From NCBI RefSeq assembly GCF_014324365.1, contig NZ_QEIG01000016.1:1-64000 (forward strand): a DNA stretch of 64,000 nucleotides, given 5' to 3'. Source of the stretch: Algoriphagus sp. AK58 (GTDB lineage Bacteria; Bacteroidota; Bacteroidia; Cytophagales; Cyclobacteriaceae). The number at the start of each line of letters is the position of its first letter. Within the stretch, counting starts at the first letter, position 1. A program made the translations under genes and the position numbers. Shown in pieces: positions 52,220 to 61,085 of this stretch. The notes under the pieces are model-generated. The model had not been told where the DNA came from. It was given only the letters and a program-made list of their open reading frames with translations, and searched no databases.

Positions 52220-54634
52220 ATGAAAATCTCGATCAATCGACTCAAGCAATACATTTCTCTCACTGAAACCCCTGAAGAAATCGCCGCACTCCTTACCCGA
52301 TCCGGCTTGGAAGTGGAAGCGGTGGAGGAGTTTATTTCTGTTCCTGGTGGACTGGAAGGTATTGTAATTGGGGAAGTGTTGACTTGTGAAAAGCATCCTG
52401 ATGCGGATAAATTGAGCATCACCACGGTGGATATAGGATTGGAAACTCCTTCCCAAATTGTCTGTGGTGCTTCCAATGTAGCAGCTGGTCAAAAAGTGGT
52501 TGTAGCCACTGTAGGGGCTAAGCTTTATCCGACTAATGGAGAGCCCTTTGAAATCAAAAAAGCCAAAATCCGTGGCCAGGCCTCTGAAGGAATGATCTGC
52601 GCAGAGGATGAAATCGGTATTGGGACCTCTCATGCGGGTATTATGGTTTTAGATACCAATTTGCCGAATGGCACACCCGCCAAAGAGTACTTTGAAGTAA
52701 GTCAAGACTATGTGTTGGAGATTGGCTTGACTCCAAACAGAGCTGATGCCGCTTCTCATTTGGGAGTAGCTCGCGATCTGAAAGCTCTTCTCCAGCGTCC
52801 TATTTGCCTTCCTTCCGAAAAAGACTTGACCAAAGAAGTTACTGGACCTTCGATTTCAGTGGAAGTTCAAGATGCTAAAGATTGTCCACGCTATGCAGGA
52901 GTAGTGGTGACCGATTTGAAAGTAGGTCCTTCTCCACAATGGCTTCAAAATTTCCTGAGATCACTTGGACTTGAGCCAATAAACAATGTGGTCGATATCA
53001 CCAATTTTATCCTTCACGATCTCGGTCAGCCTCTGCATGCTTTTGATGCGGATAAAATTACAAATGGTAAAATCATCGTAGGTAAGCTGCCTAAAGGATC
53101 TTCTTTTGTGACTTTAGACGAAAAGGAGCGTAAGCTTTCCGGTGAAGAATTGATGATTTGCGATTCCGATGGCGGGATGTGCATTGCCGGTATTTTCGGG
53201 GGAAAAGGATCAGGAGTTAGTGATCAGACGACCTCCATTTTCCTTGAATCCGCTTATTTCTCTCCTGATGTGATCCGAAAAGGATCGCAATTTCATGGGC
53301 TGAAAACAGATGCTTCCTTCCGTTTTGAGCGGGGCACGGATCCCAATATGCCCGTTTATGCCCTGAAGAGGGCTGTCGCTTTGCTTCAGGAAATTGCAGG
53401 AGGAAAGGTGGCGTCAGAGCTCATTGATGTGTATCCAAATCCTGTTCAGGATTTTGTGGTGGAAGTGGAATACGCTCATGTCAACCGACTGATCGGAAAG
53501 AAAATCGAGCCAAAGGAAGTTACCTCCATTTTGGAAAGCCTTGATATCCGTGTTACAAATGAAACTGACAAGGGTTTCACGGCTATCGTCAAGCCTTATC
53601 GAGTGGACGTTACCCGTGAAGCAGATATCATCGAAGAAATCCTGAGAATCCACGGATTTCATCAGGTGGAACTTTCCGAGAAGCTCAGCACAGATTTCCT
53701 CGCCGATCATCCGATGAAGGACCTGAACAAGCTTCAGTATCGATTGACTGAGATGTTGGCTGGTTTGGGGTATTTTGAACTCATCACAAACAGCTTAACC
53801 AAGCCTCAATATGCTGAGAAATCAGGGTTTTTGGATCCTTCCCAAAACGTCGAGATATACAACAAGCTGAGTGAAGATTTGGGAGTGATGCGTCAGACTT
53901 TGCTTTTCTCAGGCTTGGAGGTGATGTCTCACAATATCAACCGAAAGCAATCAGATTTGCGTGCATTCGAATTTGGCACGGTGTATCATAAATCTGAATC
54001 TGGCTACAAGGAAGGAAAACGTTTGGCTATTTTCCATTCTGGAAACAGAAGCGCTGAGAGCTGGATAGAATCTGCCAAGCCGTTTTCCTTTGCAGACTTA
54101 TTCTCAACGGTGGAGAGAATTCTCGAAAGACTCAACGTAGAGGTGGGTTCCATGGAGGTAGTTGAATCTGCTCCTTTTGCGTATGGGTTGGTATTGAAAC
54201 TGGGCGAAAAAGAAATCGGCCGACTGGGACTGGTGGATGAGAAATTGCTGAAACTCGCCGAAGTACGTCAGGATGTATGGTATGCTGAATTGGATTGGGA
54301 TTTGCTGACCAAGAAAGCCTCGGGATTGAAAAAGTATCAGGAAATCTCCAAGTTTCCTGAAGTTCGCCGCGACCTCTCTTTGGTAATTGACAAATCAGTG
54401 ACCTATGACCAGGTAAAATCAGTGGCAGAAAAGGCAGGAGGGAAATTGTTAAGAAGAATTGGTGTATTTGATGTATATCAAGGAGACAAGATCGATTCTG
54501 GCAAAAAGGCCTACGCCTTGAGCTTTATCCTACAAGATCAGGAAAATACCCTGACGGATAAGGTAATTGAAAAAACAATGAGTAAATTGATCGAAGCCTT
54601 TCAGCAGCAAGTGGGGGCTGTCATCAGAAGTTAA
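52220..54634 (+). CDS. pheT: phenylalanyl-tRNA synthetase beta subunit
   Basis: An 804-residue subunit that binds and checks tRNA-Phe. Order: tRNA-binding OB domain (about 40-150), B3/B4 editing domain (about 205-400, EPINNVVDITNFILHDLGQPLHAFDADKI), B5 domain (about 405-475), synthetase-like core, and the C-terminal ferredoxin-like anticodon-binding domain (about 710-804, KYQEISKFPEVRRDLSLVID). pheS is not in the window, so alpha and beta are unlinked here. It heads an operon with the coiled-coil gene and zapA. Confidence 0.96.
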   Translation: MKISINRLKQYISLTETPEEIAALLTRSGLEVEAVEEFISVPGGLEGIVIGEVLTCEKHPDADKLSITTVDIGLETPSQIVCGASNVAAGQKVVVATVGAKLYPTNGEPFEIKKAKIRGQASEGMICAEDEIGIGTSHAGIMVLDTNLPNGTPAKEYFEVSQDYVLEIGLTPNRADAASHLGVARDLKALLQRPICLPSEKDLTKEVTGPSISVEVQDAKDCPRYAGVVVTDLKVGPSPQWLQNFLRSLGLEPINNVVDITNFILHDLGQPLHAFDADKITNGKIIVGKLPKGSSFVTLDEKERKLSGEELMICDSDGGMCIAGIFGGKGSGVSDQTTSIFLESAYFSPDVIRKGSQFHGLKTDASFRFERGTDPNMPVYALKRAVALLQEIAGGKVASELIDVYPNPVQDFVVEVEYAHVNRLIGKKIEPKEVTSILESLDIRVTNETDKGFTAIVKPYRVDVTREADIIEEILRIHGFHQVELSEKLSTDFLADHPMKDLNKLQYRLTEMLAGLGYFELITNSLTKPQYAEKSGFLDPSQNVEIYNKLSEDLGVMRQTLLFSGLEVMSHNINRKQSDLRAFEFGTVYHKSESGYKEGKRLAIFHSGNRSAESWIESAKPFSFADLFSTVERILERLNVEVGSMEVVESAPFAYGLVLKLGEKEIGRLGLVDEKLLKLAEVRQDVWYAELDWDLLTKKASGLKKYQEISKFPEVRRDLSLVIDKSVTYDQVKSVAEKAGGKLLRRIGVFDVYQGDKIDSGKKAYALSFILQDQENTLTDKVIEKTMSKLIEAFQQQVGAVIRS

Positions 54635-54637
54635 AAA

Positions 54638-54922
54638 ATGATTCACGAGGAACTGCAAAAACTGGAAAAGCTTGCCGTGCAGGTGAGTAAAAAAGTAGAG
54701 GCGTTGACCGCTGAAAATGAGCATTTAAGGGCTAGGTTGTCGGCTCTTGAGCAGGAAATTCAGGAAAAAGAGCAGGAAATCCATCATTTTAAAAATAAGA
54801 TTAAAATTAGTAACATTGTGGACAACCGACCGGTGAATTCTGAGGATGCCGCCGAAATGAGTGACTTAATCAATAATTATATACAAGAAATCGATCATTT
54901 GATCACCTACCTTTCCGAATGA
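54638..54922 (+). CDS. small coiled-coil protein upstream of zapA
   Basis: A 94-residue protein that is one long coiled coil from about 3 to 55 (ELQKLEKLAVQVSKKVEALTAENEHLRARLSALEQEIQEKEQEI) with a short C-terminal helix (EDAAEMSDLINNYIQEIDHLITYL). It lies 3 bases after pheT and 1 base before zapA. The length and coiled coil resemble the division protein ZapB, which partners ZapA in E. coli; the sequences are too low in complexity to call them homologous. A division role is inferred from position. Confidence 0.7.
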   Translation: MIHEELQKLEKLAVQVSKKVEALTAENEHLRARLSALEQEIQEKEQEIHHFKNKIKISNIVDNRPVNSEDAAEMSDLINNYIQEIDHLITYLSE

Positions 54923-54923
54923 T

Positions 54924-55208
54924 ATGGAGACGCTTGCCATTAGAGTGAAAATCGGAGATAGGGAGTACCCCATGCGCGTGAAGCCTGAAGATGAAGGCAA
55001 AATCCGACATGCAGGGAAATTGATAAATGAAAAGTTGAGAAAGTATAAGGCCGAGTTTGGGCTAGATGATACTACCGACCTGTTGGCAATGGTTGCCTTC
55101 GATTGCATGGTAGAATCACTGGAGACCAATGAGGTCAATGCCGAGGACAGCGAGCACATTCATCGCAGTCTTTCCCATATTTCGGCACTGCTAAGCAAGG
55201 CAGTCTGA
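54924..55208 (+). CDS. zapA: cell division protein ZapA
   Basis: A 94-residue FtsZ-ring protein that crosslinks FtsZ filaments. The start VKIGDREYPMRVKPEDEGKIRHAGKLINEKL is the ZapA beta-hairpin plus helix, followed by a coiled coil (about 50-94). The order pheT, coiled coil, zapA, rny is conserved across Bacteroidota. Confidence 0.88.
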   Translation: METLAIRVKIGDREYPMRVKPEDEGKIRHAGKLINEKLRKYKAEFGLDDTTDLLAMVAFDCMVESLETNEVNAEDSEHIHRSLSHISALLSKAV

Positions 55209-55270
55209 GCTTGATTTCCACTCATTTTGCAGATTTTCGAAGCCGGTAGGTAAATTCTATATACATACCT

Positions 55271-56836
55271 ATGGCAGACGTACTATTTATTATCCTCGCA
55301 GCCCTGGCGGGGCTTGGCGGTGGAGCCGCTTTAGCTGGCTTTTTCATCAAAAATAAACATGCACAGCAGGAGGAAGAGACCAAAGAAAGGATCAAATCCA
55401 TGCTGAGGGAGGCTGAAATCACAGCTGAAACCATCAAAAAAGACCGAATCCTTGAAGCGAAAGAAAAGTATCTCAAGTTGAAGGCTGAGTTTGATGAGGA
55501 GATGAACAATAAGAAAAACATCATCATCACCAACGAAAACAAAGTCAAGCAACTTCAGCAACAAGTAGCCAAAGAACAGGAGCAAGTCAAGCGCAAAGAG
55601 GCTGAACTAGACAGTAAGAAGGAAAACCTCAATGCCCAACTTCATGCTGTCCAGATGAAAAAAGAAGAGCTGGATCGGGTAACCAATCAGCGGATTGCAG
55701 ACTTGGAGAAAATCGCCGGACTGACACGTGAAGAAGCCAAACAGCAACTCATTACGATGCTGACTGAGGAGGCGCAAACCAAAGCTTCTTCTCAAATTAA
55801 AGACATCCTGGACGAGGCGAAATTAACTGCTACCAAACAGGCCAAAAAGATTGTTCTAGATACCATTCAGCGTACAGCTACCGAGCATGCGGTAGAAAAC
55901 TGCGTGTCTGTATTCAATATCGAAAGCGACGACATCAAAGGTAAAATCATCGGTCGCGAAGGGCGAAATATCCGGGCGCTCGAAGCAGCTACTGGTGTAG
56001 AAATCGTCGTGGATGATACTCCTGAAGCAATCATCATCTCCGGTTTTGATCCTGTAAGAAGGGAGATTGCCAGATTGTCTCTTCATCGTCTGGTTCAGGA
56101 TGGTCGTATCCACCCTGCCCGTATTGAGGAAGTGGTGGCCAAAACCGAGAAAAACATCGAAGAAGAAATCGTCGAGATCGGTGAAAGAACCTGTATTGAT
56201 TTGGGTATCCATGGGCTTCATCCCGAATTGATCAAGATGGTAGGAAGGATGAGATTCCGTTCTTCTTATGGACAAAATCTTCTTCAGCACTCCAGAGAAG
56301 TGGCCAAACTAGCTGCTACCATGGCTTCTGAAATGGGCCTCAATGCCAAGCTAGCTAAGCGAGCAGGTCTCCTTCACGATATCGGAAAGGTGTGGCCTGA
56401 AGAGCAGGAATTGCCTCACGCAATTCTCGGTATGGAACTCGCCAAGCGATACAAAGAGCATCCTGAAATCTGTAACGCGATCGGTGCTCACCATGACGAA
56501 ATCGAAATGACCTCCATGATCTCCCCGATTGTGCAGGCGTCCGATGCGATCTCCGGTTCTAGACCTGGGGCACGTCGTGAAATCATGGACAGCTACGTGA
56601 AGCGTCTGAAAGAACTGGAAGAGTTAGCCTTGAATTTTGATGGGGTCAACAAATGCTTTGCCATGCAGGCGGGTCGTGAACTCCGAATCTTGGTCGATGC
56701 AGACAGTGTGGATGACCAAAAGGCAAGCAAACTTTCCTTTGATATCTCCCAGAAAATCGAAAAGGAAATGCAATATCCAGGTCAGATAAAGGTGACTGTG
56801 ATCCGTGAAATGAGAGCGGTTAATTACGCGAGATAA
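55271..56836 (+). CDS. rny: ribonuclease Y
   Basis: A 521-residue membrane-anchored endoribonuclease that starts mRNA decay. It has an N-terminal membrane helix (about 4-26), a long coiled coil (about 35-200), a KH domain (about 210-275, [24 protein letters not shown]) and an HD domain with [12 protein letters not shown] and AHHDEIEM. The length and order are standard. It is transcribed with or just after zapA, and has its own terminator. Confidence 0.96.
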   Translation: MADVLFIILAALAGLGGGAALAGFFIKNKHAQQEEETKERIKSMLREAEITAETIKKDRILEAKEKYLKLKAEFDEEMNNKKNIIITNENKVKQLQQQVAKEQEQVKRKEAELDSKKENLNAQLHAVQMKKEELDRVTNQRIADLEKIAGLTREEAKQQLITMLTEEAQTKASSQIKDILDEAKLTATKQAKKIVLDTIQRTATEHAVENCVSVFNIESDDIKGKIIGREGRNIRALEAATGVEIVVDDTPEAIIISGFDPVRREIARLSLHRLVQDGRIHPARIEEVVAKTEKNIEEEIVEIGERTCIDLGIHGLHPELIKMVGRMRFRSSYGQNLLQHSREVAKLAATMASEMGLNAKLAKRAGLLHDIGKVWPEEQELPHAILGMELAKRYKEHPEICNAIGAHHDEIEMTSMISPIVQASDAISGSRPGARREIMDSYVKRLKELEELALNFDGVNKCFAMQAGRELRILVDADSVDDQKASKLSFDISQKIEKEMQYPGQIKVTVIREMRAVNYAR

Positions 56837-56857
56837 ACTGGAAATTGATTTTCTGAT

Positions 56858-56890
56858 AAATGGCAACTACTTTAGGTGGTTGCCATTTTT
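56858..56890 (+). terminator. rny terminator
   Basis: AAATGGCAAC pairs with GTTGCCATTT over an 11-base loop, followed by TT and G. It overlaps the first ATG of the next open frame, which argues that the next gene starts further downstream. Confidence 0.8.
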
Positions 56891-56898
56891 GTTTTCTG

Positions 56899-57645
56899 AT
56901 GTTTGCTACCTATCTGTTTATCCAATTTATCAATGAAGCGCGTTGGAAGCTTTTTCCAAGGAAAGTTACCCCTGAAGAAATTCGGTTTCTAGATGCCTAT
57001 TTTCCGTATTTCGCTCGACTTAAACCGGTGCACCGAAGAGAGTTTTTGAGGAAGTTGGAAACCATCCTTTCCACCAAGCGCTTTGTCCCACGTGGAGGAT
57101 TGGATGAGGTCACTTCCGAGATGGAGATTCTTATTGGTGCAACCATTACTATGGTGATTTTTGGTTGGAAAAGGCTAAGATTGGCGCACTTCCACACCAT
57201 TTTGGTTTACCCAAATGCCTATTACAGTACCGTTAATAAGGTTTACCACCGTGGAGAAGTCAACCCAAAACATGGGCTGATTGTGGTGTCTTGGAAGTGT
57301 TTTGTCGAAGGAATGGCCGATCCTGCCGATGGTGTGAATGTCGGTATTCATGAAATTGCCCATGCATTGAAACTTGCCAATCTGATCGAAACCGATGGAG
57401 AACATGAGTTTAATCCCAAAGCTTGGACTGAATATACCCAATGGGTTCCTGCCGAAATGGATAGACTCCGAAAAGGTTTACCGAGTCTGTTTCGTGAAAG
57501 TGCTGCCTTAAATGAGCACGAGTTTTTTGCAGTGGCCTTAGAAAGCTTTTTTGAGCGAAGTCAGGATTTGAAAAACTATCATCCCAAAATGTATCAATCC
57601 CTGGTCCACTTGCTGAGGCAGGATCCTCTAGTGTTAATGAAGTGA
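56899..57645 (+). CDS. MtfA-like zinc-dependent peptidase
   Basis: A 248-residue peptidase of the MtfA/peptidase M90 family. I start at the ATG at 56899 because the upstream ATG at 56860 is inside the rny terminator. The zinc motif HEIAHAL is at 151-157, with a distal glutamate in NEHEFFAVALESFFE. In E. coli, MtfA interacts with the glucose repressor Mlc and acts as an aminopeptidase; the role here is unknown. A hydrophobic stretch near the start may bind the membrane weakly. Confidence 0.85.
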   Translation: MFATYLFIQFINEARWKLFPRKVTPEEIRFLDAYFPYFARLKPVHRREFLRKLETILSTKRFVPRGGLDEVTSEMEILIGATITMVIFGWKRLRLAHFHTILVYPNAYYSTVNKVYHRGEVNPKHGLIVVSWKCFVEGMADPADGVNVGIHEIAHALKLANLIETDGEHEFNPKAWTEYTQWVPAEMDRLRKGLPSLFRESAALNEHEFFAVALESFFERSQDLKNYHPKMYQSLVHLLRQDPLVLMK

Positions 57646-57710
57646 ACTTTCACTCTGTTTTTTGTGTAAATTCATTACCAAATCAAAAATCAGCGCTTAA
57701 CCCAGTTCTT

Positions 57711-57738
57711 TTGAACTTGTGTAACATCAATAATTTTG
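57711..57738 (+). promoter_or_regulatory. possible promoter of the toxin-antitoxin pair
   Basis: TTG (57711-57713), a 17-base spacer, then TAATTTTG (57731-57738). The box ends only 10 bases before the ATG at 57749, so the transcript would be nearly leaderless. This makes the call uncertain. Confidence 0.3.
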
Positions 57739-57748
57739 AGAAGGAAAT

Positions 57749-57949
57749 ATGGAATCACTTGTGATAACCCCAAAATCAAAGGAGGAGCTTGAAAAAATCC
57801 AGCGCTATTTGAAAAGCGAGGGAATTTCATCCAAAAAATTGAGTGAACAGGAGAAGTTGGATTTAGGCCTTTCTCAGATGATGAAAGAGGTAGATAGATC
57901 CCGATTGGTTTCAAAAGATAAAATCAAAAAGATTTTTGAAGGGCTTTGA
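57749..57949 (+). CDS. antitoxin-like small protein
   Basis: A 66-residue protein: an N-terminal strand (ESLVITPKSKEELEKIQRYLK) followed by helices ending in VSKDKIKKIFEGL. It resembles short antitoxins of the DUF2683 kind. It overlaps the RelE-like gene by four bases (ATGA), the usual antitoxin-first layout. No helix-turn-helix is evident. Confidence 0.75.
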   Translation: MESLVITPKSKEELEKIQRYLKSEGISSKKLSEQEKLDLGLSQMMKEVDRSRLVSKDKIKKIFEGL

Positions 57950-58212
57950 ATGCTTTATTTTTAGAATCATTTGAAAAAGATCTTAGAAAGATCAAGGATA
58001 AAAAGGCGCTCAAGAGTATTCAAAACCTTGTTTTAAGGGTAGAAAGCGCCACGTCTGCCAATGAGATTTCGGGAGTGAAGAAATTGGTAGGGTTCAAAGA
58101 TGCTTTTAGGATTAGGCTGGGTAATTATAGAGTTGGGGTTTTTCTTGAAGGAGAAAATGTGATTTTTGCCAGAGTGGCTCATAGAAAAGATATTTATTCA
58201 ATTTTCCCTTAG
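57946..58212 (+). CDS. RelE/ParE family toxin
   Basis: An 88-residue protein with the RelE/ParE fold: FLESFEKDLRKIKDKKALKSIQNLVLRVESA as two helices, then RIRLGNYRVGVFLEGENVIFARVAHRKDIYSIFP as the beta-sheet. The basic residues (R and K in the sheet and HRKDIY) are those that act on ribosome-bound mRNA in the RelE group; a gyrase-directed ParE is the alternative. It overlaps its antitoxin gene by four bases. Confidence 0.85.
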   Translation: MNALFLESFEKDLRKIKDKKALKSIQNLVLRVESATSANEISGVKKLVGFKDAFRIRLGNYRVGVFLEGENVIFARVAHRKDIYSIFP

Positions 58213-58214
58213 AA

Positions 58215-59249
58215 ATGCGAAATCACAAAATCGGAATCATTGGAACAGGTGCAATTGCCCTCAAGCATGCGCAAGCTATCGATAGTTTGGCCAATGCTGA
58301 GTTGGTCGGACTTTTTAATCCAAATCCTTCCAGTGCGGCAAAAGCCCAGTATAAATTTTCAGTCCCTATTCTCAGCGATTGGGAAGATTTTATCGCAATA
58401 CCTGACCTTGAGGTGGTGTGTATTTGTACACCTAGCGGAATGCATTTGGAGCCCGCTCTAAAGGCGATTCAAGCAGGAAAACATGTGTTTGTCGAAAAGC
58501 CGATTGAGGTCACTTTGGATCGGGCGGATCAATTGATTCAAGCTGCCGAGGCTAAAAATGTCAAGCTCGGTGTCGTGTTTCAAAACCGGTTTTCAACCGA
58601 TTTTATTCGATTGAAGGAAGCCGTAATGGATGGAGTTTTTGGTCGACTCTTGATGGGAAATGCCGCGATCAATTGGTTTCGTGATGGCAATTATTATTCC
58701 TCCAGTCAATGGAAAGGAACCTTGGCCTATGACGGAGGAGGTGCCCTAATTAATCAAGCTATTCATACCCTGGACTTACTTTTGGAAGTGATGGGAGAAG
58801 TGGATTCCGTTTTTGGAAAAGTGAAGACCACGCTCTATCCCATCGAAGGAGAGGATTTAGGAGCGGCTTTGGTCAATTTCAAATCAGGCGCGATGGGAAC
58901 GATCACCGCCGGAACTTCACTTTATCCCGGATATTCAGAGCGATTGGAGATTTATGGAACTGAAGGAAGTGCGATTTTGGAAGCAGGGAAGTTGACTGCA
59001 TGGAATGTCAAAGGGAAAGAAAGCCCGATTTTGAAAGCAGAAAATGCTTCTACTTCGGGTTCCTCCGATCCCAATGCAATTGGCTTCGAGCTTCATGCCA
59101 AACAATGGAGGGATTTTCTCCAAGCGATCGAAACAGGAATTCAGCCCGAAGTCGATGGACCCAAATCCCGAAAATCCTTGGAACTCATTCGGGCTATTTA
59201 CCAATCAAGCAAGGAGGAACAGCTGATCCGATTTCCGTTCTCGGAATAA
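58215..59249 (+). CDS. Gfo/Idh/MocA family oxidoreductase
   Basis: A 344-residue NAD(P)-dependent sugar or inositol dehydrogenase-like protein. The Rossmann motif is GIIGTGAIALKHA (7-19), and the conserved HVFVEKPIEV gives the catalytic-site lysine of the EKP motif. The C-terminal alpha/beta domain carries GGALINQAIHTLDLLLEVMG with the catalytic histidine. The substrate is unknown. It begins only two bases after the toxin gene, so it may share that transcript. Confidence 0.9.
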   Translation: MRNHKIGIIGTGAIALKHAQAIDSLANAELVGLFNPNPSSAAKAQYKFSVPILSDWEDFIAIPDLEVVCICTPSGMHLEPALKAIQAGKHVFVEKPIEVTLDRADQLIQAAEAKNVKLGVVFQNRFSTDFIRLKEAVMDGVFGRLLMGNAAINWFRDGNYYSSSQWKGTLAYDGGGALINQAIHTLDLLLEVMGEVDSVFGKVKTTLYPIEGEDLGAALVNFKSGAMGTITAGTSLYPGYSERLEIYGTEGSAILEAGKLTAWNVKGKESPILKAENASTSGSSDPNAIGFELHAKQWRDFLQAIETGIQPEVDGPKSRKSLELIRAIYQSSKEEQLIRFPFSE

Positions 59250-59251
59250 GG

Positions 59252-59300
59252 TTTTGCCACAGATTCATTGATTTCTTTTTTCTGGGGATCTGCGGCAAAA
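59252..59300 (+). terminator. hairpin after the oxidoreductase gene
   Basis: TTTTGCC-CAGAT pairs with ATCTG-GGCAAAA (one A/C mismatch, 23-base loop). It starts three bases after the stop codon and may work in both directions. The arm CCACAGAT recurs in the repeat at 63044. Confidence 0.6.
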
Positions 59301-59351
59301 AAATCCGAAGCTTTTACCCCGGATTTGCTGTTTTTTGACCTTCGCGACTGA

Positions 59352-60986
59352 TCACTTTCGCTCCACTTCCCTCAGATTCTCCATCTTCTTATTTCTAAGG
59401 AAGCCGTTGATATCTTCGAAGTGCTCACGTACTCGTTTATTGCCAAATTCAAACACTTTGGTCACCAAGCCATCCAAGAAATCCCGGTCGTGAGAAACGA
59501 CAATCAAGGTACCGTCAAAGGCCTTCAGAGCATCTTTGATGATGTCCTTGGTCTTCATGTCCAAATGGTTCGTTGGTTCGTCAAGAATGAGCAAGTTGAC
59601 CGGCTCCAAGAGCAATTTGATCATCGCCAATCGGGTTTTTTCTCCTCCGGAAAGCACTTTGACTTTTTTATTAATATCATCGCCCTTAAACATGAAGGCT
59701 CCGAGAATATCCTTGATTTTGGTTCGGATCTCTCCCACAGCGATGTTATCAATCGTTTCAAAAATCGTGATCGTCTCATCCAAAAGTGAGGCCTGATTCT
59801 GCGCAAAGTACCCGATCATCGCATTGTGACCGAGTTCGCATTTTCCCTGGAAGTCGATCTCGCCCATAATCGCCTTGATCATGGTGGATTTACCCTCCCC
59901 GTTTTTACCGACAAAGGCCACTTTTTGTCCCTGCTCGATGGTCATAGAGGCATTTTTGAAGACCACATGATCTCCATAGCTTTTGCTCATCTCTTCCACG
60001 ATCACCGGATATTTACCCGAGCGAGGAGAAGGCGGGAACCGGAGTTTCAAGGCAGAAGTATCCACCTCATCCACTTCTACTAGCTCCAGTTTTTCGAGCA
60101 TTTTCACGCGGGACTGCACCTGAAGTGTTTTGGAATAGGTGCCCTTGAAGCGCTCAATGAATTGGGTCGTTTCGGCGATAAACTTCTGCTGCTCTTCGTA
60201 GTGCTTTTGCTGCTGCTCGCGACGCTCTTTGCGAAGTTCCAGGTAATGGCTGTATTTCGCTTTGTAGTCGTAAATACGGCCCATCGTCACCTCAATGGTT
60301 CGGGTGGTGATGTTATCTACAAAAGCCCGGTCGTGGGAAATCACCACCACAGCTTTGGCTTTGGTCATGAGAAACTCTTCCAGCCATTGGATGGATTCGA
60401 TGTCCAAGTGGTTAGTCGGTTCGTCGAGAAGGATCAGATCAGGCTTTTGCAAAAGGATTTTTGCCAGCTCGATCCGCATTCTCCATCCTCCGGAAAATTC
60501 CGATGTGGATCGCTGAAAATCTTCACGAACGAAACCTAAACCCAACAACACTTTTTCTACTTCTGCCTCGTAGTTGATCTCTTCGATGGCGTAGAATTTC
60601 TCACTGAGTTCGGAGACTTTTTCGATCAGTTTGTAATAATCTTCCGATTCATAGTCTGTTCGAACAGTCAGTTCCTCGTTTATTCGGTCGATTTCCTCCT
60701 TCATACCGAGGTAAGAGGCAAAGGCTTTGGCCGTTTCCTCCATCACACTGCAATCATCCGCTGTGAGCAAATGCTGAGGCAAATATGCCACGACATAGCC
60801 TTTTGGGGCAGAAACTGTACCGGAGGTTGGCTTGCTTTGTCCGGCAATGATCTTGAGGAGGGTAGATTTTCCTGCACCGTTTTTACCCATTAGAGCGATC
60901 TTGTCGCTCTCGTTGATGTTGAAGGTGATATTGCTGAAAAGCGGAGTGCCGCCGTGCATGACGGTCACGTTATCGACTGAAATCAT
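59352..60986 (-). CDS. ABC-F family ATPase
   Basis: A 544-residue protein with two ABC domains and no membrane segment, so it acts on the ribosome rather than in transport. Walker A copies are GKNGAGKS (34-41) and GKNGEGKS (about 350), with FSGGWRMR and LSGGEKTR signature motifs and two LDEPTNHLD Walker B motifs. The linker has a long charged coil (about 240-295, rich in E, Q and K). It belongs to the YbiT/Uup-like branch rather than to EttA. The role in translation is inferred from the family. Confidence 0.92.
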   Translation of the reverse strand: MISVDNVTVMHGGTPLFSNITFNINESDKIALMGKNGAGKSTLLKIIAGQSKPTSGTVSAPKGYVVAYLPQHLLTADDCSVMEETAKAFASYLGMKEEIDRINEELTVRTDYESEDYYKLIEKVSELSEKFYAIEEINYEAEVEKVLLGLGFVREDFQRSTSEFSGGWRMRIELAKILLQKPDLILLDEPTNHLDIESIQWLEEFLMTKAKAVVVISHDRAFVDNITTRTIEVTMGRIYDYKAKYSHYLELRKERREQQQKHYEEQQKFIAETTQFIERFKGTYSKTLQVQSRVKMLEKLELVEVDEVDTSALKLRFPPSPRSGKYPVIVEEMSKSYGDHVVFKNASMTIEQGQKVAFVGKNGEGKSTMIKAIMGEIDFQGKCELGHNAMIGYFAQNQASLLDETITIFETIDNIAVGEIRTKIKDILGAFMFKGDDINKKVKVLSGGEKTRLAMIKLLLEPVNLLILDEPTNHLDMKTKDIIKDALKAFDGTLIVVSHDRDFLDGLVTKVFEFGNKRVREHFEDINGFLRNKKMENLREVERK

Positions 60987-61017
60987 GAATCTTGGAATTG
61001 AAGGGGCAAAGGTAAGG

Positions 61018-61052
61018 ATTGAAAAATTGAAAAATTGGAAGATTTAAAAATT
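61018..61052. repeat. degenerate 8-bp repeat tract
   Basis: Four octads of ATTGAAAA (two exact, then ATTGGAAG and ATTTAAAA) plus a partial copy, between the divergent ABC-F and gluconokinase genes. Confidence 0.65.
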
Positions 61053-61085
61053 AGCGGATAGACCATAAAAACTTAACTTCGCCCC

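Noticed and set aside
55209-55270. 6S RNA between zapA and rny
   Set aside because: zapA neighbours 6S RNA in some bacteria, but this gap is only 62 bases and has no suitable fold.
56860-56898. Upstream start for the MtfA-like gene
   Set aside because: These codons form the rny terminator hairpin; the ATG at 56899 is the better start.
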